Shown here in pieces: positions 42,835 to 50,976 of a stretch of 64,000 bases of DNA. The translations under genes and the position numbers were made by a program. Source of the stretch: Citrobacter amalonaticus (GTDB taxonomy: Bacteria; Pseudomonadota; Gammaproteobacteria; Enterobacterales; Enterobacteriaceae); the NCBI RefSeq assembly GCF_001559075.2, contig NZ_CP014015.2, positions 3,162,001-3,226,000 of the forward strand. The letters run 5' to 3'. Below the pieces are notes generated by a model. It was not told where the DNA came from. It ran no database searches and was given only the letters and a program-made list of their open reading frames with translations. Every line of letters starts with the position of its first letter. Position 1 is the stretch's first letter.

Positions 42835-44951
42835 GGACTGCCCGGATACTGGGTTTTCAATTGCGTGAACCAGCCTTTGCGCTGCTGTTTGTCCACCTCT
42901 TCTCCGCCGCACTCATTTGCACCGGACGGGGCGTAGCACATGATGGCGCGATACAGCGCGTAACTTCTGTCTTCATGCTCGGCTTGCGGCGAGGTAATGA
43001 CCTGCTGATAGTAACTCTGGCGGTCATACTGCCCAACCGGATGCTTGCGGTCGATAGCGGCTTCCAGCACGCCATTGCCTGCGCTGTCTTTCCACAAATC
43101 AACATGGGTTTGCGACGTGCGGAAAAACTCACCCAGACAGTTCAGCGCATGGGCATCATCGGGATTTTTGCTCAGCGTGCCGACGGTGTCATTGAGGCTA
43201 CGGCACACGTAACCGGCTTCAGCGGCGTCGCCGTTCCAGTCAAACGTGCTCAGATTGATGTCGTCGAATGCTTCACCGATCACCGGCTGCGTGATGGCGC
43301 TGGCGAGTTTGCGGTCCTGCAGCCAGTCGCTAAAGCGGTTTTCAGTGAGATCGCGCACCAGCAGCGTATGCAGCGCGATAGTGCGTTCTTCATTATTCGG
43401 CCCTTGGCTGACCTGCTGGCGCAGCTGTTCAGGCGTCGCCACGGTTTTCAGTACCCGCGAGCGATAGCGCAAGCTGGTGACCGCGCTGTCCGGGGCAAAC
43501 ATCGCCGCCGTATCGCCGCTGTAGACCAGCGTCGCCGCCAGTTTTGCCTGCACATACTGCCGCTGTTCGTTATCCTGGCTCAGCTTCAGCAGTGTCGACC
43601 AGAAATCGCGTGCCGCTGACCACTGCTTTTGCCCCATCAGCGCGTTACCGTAGAGAACCTGTTCACTGAAGGCGAGGATATCGTGAGCCGGTAGTTTTTG
43701 CGCCGGGGTAACCGCCTGCAGAATGGCAGCATCGTTCTCTGTCACCAGCCACAGGTTGAGTTGCAGATCGCGCCACAGCGGCAGTTTCCCGCTTTTTTCA
43801 AAAACCGGTTTGCTGGCATCAAGGTTGGCCTGCGTCAGGGTTGGCTTCTGGTCGCTGTTCAGACGAAGGGCGCGCAGCATCTCGATATAACTGACGAGGG
43901 GGGCATCGGCGAACGCCTCCTGGACGGATTGATCGTAAAACTGCATGCCAAAGACATTATCGTATTCAATCACCAGGTTTCGCAGCGCCTGCGCATCGGC
44001 GGCCTGCTGGAATGCCTGCTCATACAATCCTGCAAGTGACGTCCAGTCCTGCAAATACCAGTGGATGCGGCGCAGCATGCCGTGTGCGGAATCGGCATAG
44101 CGGCCTTCTGGCCAGCGCTGGAGATAGGTTTGCGCCTCTTTTTGCGCGAGCAAGGCGTCTTCACGGTTTATTCGCGCGATATCAAAATCGCCATATTCGC
44201 CGACACTGTTCTGGCTGCTTTTGTTCAGCGCCGTGCGCATCAGCATATATTGCGCGGTTTCCGCCAGCCACGGGCGATCGCTCTTAAGCAGAGACGTGAA
44301 GGTCTGCGCGGCGCTTTCGTATTCACCCGCGTAAAAATGGGCCGCGCCGGTCAGATAGGTTTTATACGTCAGGGCAACTGAATCCGCCGGGAGCGCGGCG
44401 AGGGACGCCGTAATTTGCTCTGCGTTGGCCCCGGAATAAAGCCCCAGACGTGCCTGCGCCAGCGCCTGCTTTTGTTCTGCCGTCAGCGCCGCATCGCTTT
44501 GCAGCGCGGCAAAAAACTGACTGACGCTGTCGGCATTATTGGAGACAAAACGGTTTTCCTGATCACCGTCGTGGTTGAATTCAACCGGCTCCACCTGCAG
44601 CGTTGCCATTTGCCTGGCGAGCGGGCTGGTTGCGTTCTGCGTTTGTGCAGATGAGTCCGTCCGGACATCAATGTCATCCCACTGCGGGTGATAAGCAAAA
44701 TAGAAGTCGCGTGAGCGGGTGATATCCGCAGGCATCGACTGGACGGGCACAGCAAACGACTTTGCCTCACTCAGCAGGCGCAACAGGTTATCGCGAGAAT
44801 CATTATCGGGCGTCAGAATAGGGTCGCCTTTCAGCAGGCAGCGTTCGTCGCTCCACGTGCAGTCTGCCATATCAAACGAGGCGAATGCCTGCGGGGCGCT
44901 CGCCAGTAGTGCGCAAAAACTTAATGCCAGAGGCGTCTTCCTGACCATCAT
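42804..44951 (-). CDS. Large exported helical-repeat (TPR-like) protein, unknown function
   Basis: 715 residues from ATG 44951 with AGGAA upstream. The signal peptide ends QAFA-S. The mature protein is alpha-helical and rich in Ala, Leu and Gln, with repeats like ALTYKTYLTGAAHFYAGEYESAAQTFTSLL and WSAARDFWSTLLKLSQDNEQ that resemble tetratricopeptides. Two likely disulfide pairs are near the ends (CTWSDERC; CYAPSGANEC). I do not recognise a named E. coli counterpart; in K-12 ybbJ-qmcA follows cueR directly. Coupled downstream to the DUF3142-type gene. Confidence 0.75.
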   Translation of the reverse strand: MMVRKTPLALSFCALLASAPQAFASFDMADCTWSDERCLLKGDPILTPDNDSRDNLLRLLSEAKSFAVPVQSMPADITRSRDFYFAYHPQWDDIDVRTDSSAQTQNATSPLARQMATLQVEPVEFNHDGDQENRFVSNNADSVSQFFAALQSDAALTAEQKQALAQARLGLYSGANAEQITASLAALPADSVALTYKTYLTGAAHFYAGEYESAAQTFTSLLKSDRPWLAETAQYMLMRTALNKSSQNSVGEYGDFDIARINREDALLAQKEAQTYLQRWPEGRYADSAHGMLRRIHWYLQDWTSLAGLYEQAFQQAADAQALRNLVIEYDNVFGMQFYDQSVQEAFADAPLVSYIEMLRALRLNSDQKPTLTQANLDASKPVFEKSGKLPLWRDLQLNLWLVTENDAAILQAVTPAQKLPAHDILAFSEQVLYGNALMGQKQWSAARDFWSTLLKLSQDNEQRQYVQAKLAATLVYSGDTAAMFAPDSAVTSLRYRSRVLKTVATPEQLRQQVSQGPNNEERTIALHTLLVRDLTENRFSDWLQDRKLASAITQPVIGEAFDDINLSTFDWNGDAAEAGYVCRSLNDTVGTLSKNPDDAHALNCLGEFFRTSQTHVDLWKDSAGNGVLEAAIDRKHPVGQYDRQSYYQQVITSPQAEHEDRSYALYRAIMCYAPSGANECGGEEVDKQQRKGWFTQLKTQYPGSPWAQKLKYYW

Positions 44952-44970
44952 GCGATTCCTGTCATCTGTT

Positions 44971-45429
44971 TCATCGGGGAAGGGGTCTGATGTAGAGCGT
45001 GATGCCTTCAACGGCAATCACTTCAACGTGAGTGCCGGCGGGCAGATCGTCGCTGGCGTTGACCGGCCATGAACTGTCGCCAACCCGCATGTGTCCACGA
45101 CCATTGACCAGAGACGACTCCAGTACAAACCGACGGCCGACCAGTTGCTGGCCGCGCTGGTTGAGCTGACTGTCTGCGGGCTTTTGTTCACGAACGCGTT
45201 TTGCCATCCACTTCCACCAGAACCAGGCGGCAAGCAGCGTTAAGACGGCAAAGATAATACCCTGCCATTCCCAGTCGACGGGCAACAGCCAGACCAGAAT
45301 GCCGGTAATGACCGCCGCGACGCCGCTCCATAACAGATAACCGTTGCCGCCCAGCATCTCAGCGGCCAGAAGCAGACCACCGAGGCTGAGCCAGAAAATA
45401 TGGGGATGCCCCACAATCATCTCGATCAT
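44971..45429 (-). CDS. ybbJ: NfeD-family membrane protein YbbJ
   Basis: 152 residues with an N-terminal membrane region (HPHIFWLSLGGLLLAAEMLGG ... WEWQGIIFAVLTLLAAWFWW) and a C-terminal OB-fold NfeD domain (LVGRRFVLESSLVNGRGHMRVGDSSWPV). Its ATG overlaps the qmcA stop by one base (TAATG), so it is translationally coupled. NfeD proteins pair with SPFH proteins such as QmcA. The role in E. coli includes proteolytic and membrane quality control contexts. Confidence 0.94.
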   Translation of the reverse strand: MIEMIVGHPHIFWLSLGGLLLAAEMLGGNGYLLWSGVAAVITGILVWLLPVDWEWQGIIFAVLTLLAAWFWWKWMAKRVREQKPADSQLNQRGQQLVGRRFVLESSLVNGRGHMRVGDSSWPVNASDDLPAGTHVEVIAVEGITLYIRPLPR

Positions 45430-46343
45430 TATTTATTCCGTTCGCTGGCGCTGTCCTTGATCAGTTCAGTGATCCCGGCAATGGAGCCCATCAGGCTGCT
45501 GGCATCCAGTGGCATCATCACCACTTTACTGTTACTGGACGAGCCGATTTGCTGTAGCGCTTCGGTATATTTCTGCGCCACAAAGTAATTCACCGCCTGA
45601 ATATCACCGGAGGCGATCGCTTCAGACACCATTTTGGTGGCGCGGGCTTCCGCTTCAGCGGAACGTTCGCGGGCTTCCGCCTGTAAGAAGGCGGACTGAC
45701 GTTCCCCTTCAGCTTTCAGGATCTGCGACTGTTTTTCCCCTTCGGCCTTAAGGATTTCCGCCTGACGCACCCCTTCGGCTTCCAGAATATAGGCACGCTT
45801 GGTTCGTTCCGCTTTCATCTGGGCGTTCATTGAGGAGATCAGTTCAGCCGGTGGGCGGACATCGCGAATTTCGATACGCGTAACTTTAATGCCCCAGGGA
45901 TTGGTGGCTTCATCGACAATATGCAGCAGTCGGGTATTGATGCTGTCACGCTGGGAGAGCATTTCATCGAGCTCCATCGAACCCAGAACGGTACGGATGT
46001 TGGTCATGGTGAGGTTGATGATCGCCAGTTCCAGATTGCTGACCTCATAGGCCGCACGCGGAGCGTCAATCACCTGAATAAAGCAGACGGCATCAATGGT
46101 GACGTTGGCGTTATCTTTCGAGATCACTTCCTGCGAGGGAATATCCAGCACCTGCTCCATCATATTGATTTTGCGGCCAACCCGGTCCATGAACGGCACA
46201 ACGATGCTTAAGCCCGGTTGCAGCGTTTTGGTATAGCGGCCAAATCGCTCTACCGTCCACTGATACCCCTGGGGAACAATTTTCACGCCGGCACCGACGA
46301 TGACCAGCGCGACAAAAATGAGAATAGGAATAACGATAAGCAT
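45429..46343 (-). CDS. qmcA: SPFH/stomatin-like membrane protein QmcA
   Basis: 304 residues from ATG 46343 with AGGAGG upstream. One N-terminal membrane segment (LIVIPILIFVALVIVGAGV) is followed by an SPFH/band-7 domain and a long charged helix (AEGERQSAFLQAEARERSAEAEARA). QmcA forms oligomeric membrane microdomains and was found as a suppressor linked to FtsH-HtpX quality control. It forms an operon with ybbJ. Confidence 0.96.
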   Translation of the reverse strand: MLIVIPILIFVALVIVGAGVKIVPQGYQWTVERFGRYTKTLQPGLSIVVPFMDRVGRKINMMEQVLDIPSQEVISKDNANVTIDAVCFIQVIDAPRAAYEVSNLELAIINLTMTNIRTVLGSMELDEMLSQRDSINTRLLHIVDEATNPWGIKVTRIEIRDVRPPAELISSMNAQMKAERTKRAYILEAEGVRQAEILKAEGEKQSQILKAEGERQSAFLQAEARERSAEAEARATKMVSEAIASGDIQAVNYFVAQKYTEALQQIGSSSNSKVVMMPLDASSLMGSIAGITELIKDSASERNK

Positions 46344-46488
46344 TGAAAAACCTCCTGTTGAACTGTCCATGATGTCGTGATTGGCGACGTTACTCTTGAA
46401 ATTATACCTGATTCATTAAAGAGAGTTCCCCTCCCGTTAATTAGAGGGATACACTATTTTGCGATAAAACGCGAAAACAGGATAGATA

Positions 46489-47160
46489 ATGCGTGAAAAT
46501 AGCATTTTGCTGCAGGTAAACAATGTGGGTTACCAGGTCGGGACCACGAAAATTCTGAATAACATCAGTTTTGACTTACATCCCGGTGAATTTAAATTAA
46601 TCACCGGCCCTTCCGGCTGTGGAAAAAGTACATTACTGAAGATTATTGCGTCGTTGCTCAGTCCGAATAGCGGCGAGATCCTCTTTGTCGGGGAGGATAT
46701 CGCCACTCTCAACCCGGAACATTATCGTCAACAGGTTTCCTATTGCGCCCAGACGCCCGCGCTGTTTGGCGATACCGTCTACGATAATCTGATCTTCCCC
46801 TGGCAAATCCGTAACCGGCGCCCTGATCCTGGGGCTTTTCTGGCGGATCTGGCCCGCTTTCAACTGCCGGAGTCGATGCTGACGAAAAATATCAACGAAC
46901 TTTCCGGCGGAGAGAAACAGCGCATTTCTCTGATCCGCAATTTACAGTTTTTGCCGCAGGTTTTACTGCTTGATGAAATCACCAGCGCGCTGGATGAAAG
47001 CAATAAGCGCAATGTGAATGAGATTATTCATCACTATGCTCGCGAGCAGCGGATAGGGGTGCTGTGGGTGACTCACGATAAAGACGAAATTAATCATGCG
47101 GATGAAATAATCACTCTGATGCCGCATGCCGGAGAAATGCAGGAAGCGCGTAATGAATGA
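46489..47160 (+). CDS. fetA: ABC transporter ATP-binding protein FetA
   Basis: 223 residues with Walker A GPSGCGKSTL (about residue 41), signature LSGGEKQRISL and Walker B VLLLDEITSALD. It partners with FetB, and the pair enhances iron export and protects from oxidative stress. Its 3' end overlaps the fetB ATG by 8 nt, so the genes are coupled. Divergent from qmcA. Confidence 0.95.
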   Translation: MRENSILLQVNNVGYQVGTTKILNNISFDLHPGEFKLITGPSGCGKSTLLKIIASLLSPNSGEILFVGEDIATLNPEHYRQQVSYCAQTPALFGDTVYDNLIFPWQIRNRRPDPGAFLADLARFQLPESMLTKNINELSGGEKQRISLIRNLQFLPQVLLLDEITSALDESNKRNVNEIIHHYAREQRIGVLWVTHDKDEINHADEIITLMPHAGEMQEARNE

Positions 47161-47932
47161 ACATAATATTACTAACGAGTCACCGGCATTAGCGATGATG
47201 CTGGTGGTGGTGGCGATGCTGATAAGCCATAAAGAGAAACTCGCGCTGGAGAAAGATATTCTCTGGAGCGTCGCTCGCGCCGTGGTTCAGCTTATTATCG
47301 TCGGCTATGTCCTGAAATATATCTTCGCGGTGAATCATGCGGTCCTGACGTTAGTGATGGTGCTATTTATCTGTTTTAACGCCGCGTATAACGCGCAGAA
47401 GCGCAGTAAATATATTGATAAAGCGTTTGTTTCCTCGTTTATTGCCATCACGACAGGGGCAGGGTTAACGCTGGCGGTGCTGGTGTTGTCGGGGTCGATT
47501 GAATTTATTCCGATGCAGGTGATCCCCATTTCCGGGATGATCGCCGGTAATGCAATGGTGGCCGTCGGATTGTGCTACAACAATCTCGGCCAGCGTTTCA
47601 GCAGTGAACAACAGCAGATTCAGGAGAAACTCAGTCTCGGCGCCACGCCGAAAATGGCGTCTGCTGGCTTGATCCGCGACAGCATTCGCGCCTCGCTGAT
47701 CCCGACGATCGACTCCGCGAAAACGGTCGGACTGGTGAGTTTGCCGGGGATGATGTCAGGGCTGATCTTTGCCGGTATCGATCCGGTCAAAGCGATTAAA
47801 TATCAGATTATGGTGACGTTTATGCTGCTCTCAACGGCGAGTCTGTCGACCATCATTGCCTGTTATTTAACCTATCGGAAGTTTTACAACTCGCGTCACC
47901 AACTGGTGGTGACGCATTTAAGGAAATCGTAA
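47153..47932 (+). CDS. fetB: Iron export permease FetB
   Basis: 259 residues from ATG 47153, which lies within the fetA end. It is an integral membrane protein with about six segments and belongs to the UPF0014/DUF family: IPMQVIPISGMIAGNAMVAVGL, LSLGATPKMAS and GLVSLPGMMSGLIFAGIDP are conserved. It is the permease partner of FetA. Confidence 0.94.
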   Translation: MNEHNITNESPALAMMLVVVAMLISHKEKLALEKDILWSVARAVVQLIIVGYVLKYIFAVNHAVLTLVMVLFICFNAAYNAQKRSKYIDKAFVSSFIAITTGAGLTLAVLVLSGSIEFIPMQVIPISGMIAGNAMVAVGLCYNNLGQRFSSEQQQIQEKLSLGATPKMASAGLIRDSIRASLIPTIDSAKTVGLVSLPGMMSGLIFAGIDPVKAIKYQIMVTFMLLSTASLSTIIACYLTYRKFYNSRHQLVVTHLRKS

Positions 47933-47944
47933 CCGGCGGCTTGC

Positions 47945-47974
47945 GTAGGCCCGATACGCGTAGCGCCATCGGGC
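47945..47974. repeat. REP unit between fetB and cnoX
   Basis: GTAGGCCCGATACGCGTAGC ... CATCGGGC between convergent fetB and cnoX. Confidence 0.75.
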
Positions 47975-47982
47975 AAATACGA

Positions 47983-48837
47983 TCAGTACAGCAACGCATA
48001 CAGCTGACGGCGATATTTCGACGCCAGCGCGTCGCCGGTACCCAGCGCGGCAAGAATTTCCTGGAACGTTTTACGCGCTTGACCGTCTGCGGCGGCAAGA
48101 TCTTTTTTCAGATGGCTGAACAGCAGTTCCAGCGCTTCTTCGTTGCGTCCCACCTGATGCAGCTGCAGCGCCAGCTGCGCTGCCAGTCCGGCGTCCTGCG
48201 GGTTTTCCGCCACCTGTTGTTGCAGTAGCTGTATCTCTGGCGTATCCGCCGCCTGTTTCAACAGTTCAATTTGCGCGACCAGCCCCTGATAACGGGTGTC
48301 CTGATCCTGAAGCGGAATGGTTTTCAGCACGGCTTCTGCGTCTTCGGAGCGGTTGAGGGCAATTTGCGTTTCCGCCAGCAGCAGGCCGATTTCACCGTTC
48401 TGGTTAGACAACTGCCAGGCGTCTTTCAGCAGCGGCAGCGCTTCAGTGTAGTTGCCTTCCTGCATCAGTTGCATGGCCTGTTGCGCTTTTAGCTCTTCTT
48501 CACGTGGCAACACTTTGTCGAGCAGGGCGCGAATCACCTCTTCCGGCTGCGGTCCCTGAAAGCCGTCAACCGGCTGACCGTTCTGGAACAAATAGACGGT
48601 CGGAATAGCGCGCAGACCGAACTGAGAGGCGATCATCTGTTCGGCATCACAGTCGAGCTTCGCCAGAATGAACTGACCGTTGTACTGCGCGGCAAGGCTT
48701 TCCAGCACCGGCGTCAGTTGCAGGCAGTGCTGGCTGCGTTCAGACCAGAAGTAGAACAGGACCGGCGTGGTCATAGACAGTTCTAAGGTCTGCTGCAGGT
48801 TCGATTCGTTAATGTTGACAATATTCTGTGTGGACAT
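47983..48837 (-). CDS. cnoX: Chaperedoxin CnoX (YbbN)
   Basis: 284 residues: an N-terminal thioredoxin fold with the altered active site SQHC (WSERSQHCLQL) in place of CGPC, followed by four TPR-like units. CnoX is a bleach-activated holdase that protects client cysteines and hands clients to GroEL/ES and DnaK. The single-cysteine active site is the normal state for this family. Length equals E. coli YbbN. Confidence 0.96.
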   Translation of the reverse strand: MSTQNIVNINESNLQQTLELSMTTPVLFYFWSERSQHCLQLTPVLESLAAQYNGQFILAKLDCDAEQMIASQFGLRAIPTVYLFQNGQPVDGFQGPQPEEVIRALLDKVLPREEELKAQQAMQLMQEGNYTEALPLLKDAWQLSNQNGEIGLLLAETQIALNRSEDAEAVLKTIPLQDQDTRYQGLVAQIELLKQAADTPEIQLLQQQVAENPQDAGLAAQLALQLHQVGRNEEALELLFSHLKKDLAAADGQARKTFQEILAALGTGDALASKYRRQLYALLY

Positions 48838-48896
48838 GGAGTCACTCTCTTGTGTCGATTTCTTTTTTACATGGGGGCTGACGCGTACGCTTCAAC

Positions 48897-49667
48897 TCAT
48901 CCGTGCAAAATTTTGTCCATCAGGCGTCCCGGCAGCAGACGTTTGAGCAGCATGACGGCCCAGGTCACCAGCGTGACGGGATAGCGGAGTTTGGGTTTGT
49001 CGCTGACAAAAGCATGGCGCACTTTGGCGACGACGGCTTCAGGATCGAGCGTAAAACGTGCGGCAATACCGGGGTTTTCCACCGGTTTGTCATTCTGGGT
49101 CTGGTTAACGTTTTCAGTAAAGCGCGTGCGAATGGGGCCGGGTTCAATCAGACTGACCTTAATTCCGCTGTGACGCAGCTCCATGCGTAACGCATCTGAC
49201 CAGGCTTCCAGCGCGTATTTACTGGCCGCGTAGGCGCCGCGCCCGGGCGTTGAGATCAGCCCCATCACCGAGGAGGTCATCACGATCCGACCTTCGCCGT
49301 GCGGCAGCATGGCCGGTAACAGACGCATCGTGAGCTGATGAGCGCCAAAGAAATTGGCGGAAAATTGCTGCTCCATCTGCGCGCGGCTGATGGTGGGCAG
49401 CGGACCGTAGACGCCGTATCCGGCATTGTTAAAGATCCCGTATAAGCAGTTATCGGTCAGGGCGATCACCTCGTCAGCGGCGCGATCCACGCTTTCAGGC
49501 GAGTCGAGGTCGATCAATACGCCGGTGAATCCCATGTTATTCATGCGCGTGACATCGTCGGGTTTGCGGCAGCCGGCGAGAACCTGAAAGCCCTGACGCT
49601 TCAGCTCAAGCGCGCTTTCCAGGCCGATACCGCTGGAACATCCTGTTATTAAGACCGATTTTTGCAT
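48897..49667 (-). CDS. ybbO: Short-chain dehydrogenase/reductase YbbO
   Basis: 256 residues with the SDR cofactor motif TGCSSGIG, NNAGYG and catalytic YAASK (S-Y-K triad), so it should bind NAD(P)H. E. coli YbbO is reported as an NADP-dependent aldehyde reductase. It lies 28 bp downstream of tesA on the same strand and probably shares its transcript. Confidence 0.94.
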   Translation of the reverse strand: MQKSVLITGCSSGIGLESALELKRQGFQVLAGCRKPDDVTRMNNMGFTGVLIDLDSPESVDRAADEVIALTDNCLYGIFNNAGYGVYGPLPTISRAQMEQQFSANFFGAHQLTMRLLPAMLPHGEGRIVMTSSVMGLISTPGRGAYAASKYALEAWSDALRMELRHSGIKVSLIEPGPIRTRFTENVNQTQNDKPVENPGIAARFTLDPEAVVAKVRHAFVSDKPKLRYPVTLVTWAVMLLKRLLPGRLMDKILHG

Positions 49668-49695
49668 AACTTTACCTGTCAGGATCTCCGTTGAA

Positions 49696-50322
49696 TTAAG
49701 ACTCGTGTTTTACTAAAGGACTCAGCTGTTTCGCCATCCAGTCGGCGATAAACGGCTGGGCATCGCGGTTAGGATGAATACCATCATCCTGCATCCATTG
49801 CGGTTTCAGATAGACCTCTTCCATAAAAAAGGGTAACAGAGGAATATCAAATTCTTTGGCGAGCTTTGGATAGAGCGCGCTAAAGGTTTCATTATACCGA
49901 CGACCATAGTTTGCGGGCAGGCGAATTTGCATCAGCAACGGTTCGGCGTTCGCCGCCTTCACGTCCTGCACGATGGTGCGCAGCGTCTGTTCGGTCTGTT
50001 GCGGCGCAAAGCCGCGTAGTCCGTCGTTGCCGCCCAGCTCAACCAGCACCCAGCGCGGTTGATGCTGCTTGAGTAGCGCAGGCAGACGCGCCAGCGCTTG
50101 CTGGGAGGTGTCGCCGCTGATGCTGGCGTTCACCACAGTGGTTTTGCTCTGCCATTTATCGTTGAGCAACGCAGGCCAGGCGGCACTGGCGGACATTCGG
50201 TATCCGGCGCTCAGGCTGTCGCCGAGGATTAACAACGTGTCAGCCACAGCGGCCCGACAGGTAAACAGGATCAGGAACAGGAAAGGCAAATGCCAGCGGA
50301 AAACATTGTTGAAGTTCATCAT
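49696..50322 (-). CDS. tesA: Multifunctional acyl-CoA thioesterase I / lysophospholipase L1
   Basis: 208 residues from ATG 50322 with signal peptide ending RAAVA. SGNH-hydrolase blocks are LILGDSLSAGY (Ser10 of the mature enzyme), SGDTS, GGNDGL and DDGIHP (Asp and His). It is periplasmic and hydrolyses acyl-CoAs, lysophospholipids and some esters. Its first 33 bases overlap the divergent ybbA start (50290), so each promoter lies inside the other's coding region. Confidence 0.96.
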   Translation of the reverse strand: MMNFNNVFRWHLPFLFLILFTCRAAVADTLLILGDSLSAGYRMSASAAWPALLNDKWQSKTTVVNASISGDTSQQALARLPALLKQHQPRWVLVELGGNDGLRGFAPQQTEQTLRTIVQDVKAANAEPLLMQIRLPANYGRRYNETFSALYPKLAKEFDIPLLPFFMEEVYLKPQWMQDDGIHPNRDAQPFIADWMAKQLSPLVKHES

Positions 50323-50976
50323 CTTAAGAAGTCCGTCGGTCAGGGGGAGCACGAGCTTTCCATCCTTACCGGAGTTGACCTGGTTGTCAAACGCGCCGAG
50401 ACCATTGCGCTGATTGGCGAGTCGGGTTCAGGGAAATCCACGCTGCTGGCGATCCTCGCCGGACTGGACGACGGCACCGAGGGCGACGTCAATCTGGTGG
50501 GGAAACCGCTGCATCAGATGGATGAAGAGGCCCGGGCCCAACTGCGTGCACAGCATGTCGGTTTTGTCTTTCAGTCCTTTATGTTGATTCCCACACTGAA
50601 TGCGCTGGAAAACGTCGAACTTCCCGCACTGCTGCGCGGCGAAAACAGCGGACAAAGTAAAGCGGGAGCAAAAGCCCTGCTGGAACAACTGGGTCTGGGC
50701 AAGCGTCTGGACCATCTTCCGGCACAGCTTTCCGGTGGTGAGCAGCAGCGCGTGGCGCTGGCGCGTGCCTTTAATGGTCGCCCGGACGTCCTGTTTGCCG
50801 ATGAACCGACGGGGAACCTCGACCGGCAGACCGGTGAGAAAATTGCCGATCTGCTCTTTTCTCTTAACCGCGAACACGGTACCACGCTTATCCTGGTGAC
50901 TCACGATCCGCAACTGGCGGCGCGCTGTAACCGACGGCTGCGTCTGGTGAATGGACAGTTGCAGGAGGAGGCATGA
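50290..50976 (+). CDS. ybbA: ABC transporter ATP-binding protein YbbA
   Basis: 228 residues of the LolD/MacB-type ABC ATPase class: Walker A GESGSGKSTL, signature LSGGEQQRVALARA and Walker B VLFADEPTGNLD. It pairs with the FtsX-type permease YbbP, overlapping it by 4 bases (ATGA). The YbbAP complex with TesA has been proposed to extract and hydrolyse lipid-like molecules; the genes are adjacent but divergent. Confidence 0.95.
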   Translation: MPAENIVEVHHLKKSVGQGEHELSILTGVDLVVKRAETIALIGESGSGKSTLLAILAGLDDGTEGDVNLVGKPLHQMDEEARAQLRAQHVGFVFQSFMLIPTLNALENVELPALLRGENSGQSKAGAKALLEQLGLGKRLDHLPAQLSGGEQQRVALARAFNGRPDVLFADEPTGNLDRQTGEKIADLLFSLNREHGTTLILVTHDPQLAARCNRRLRLVNGQLQEEA

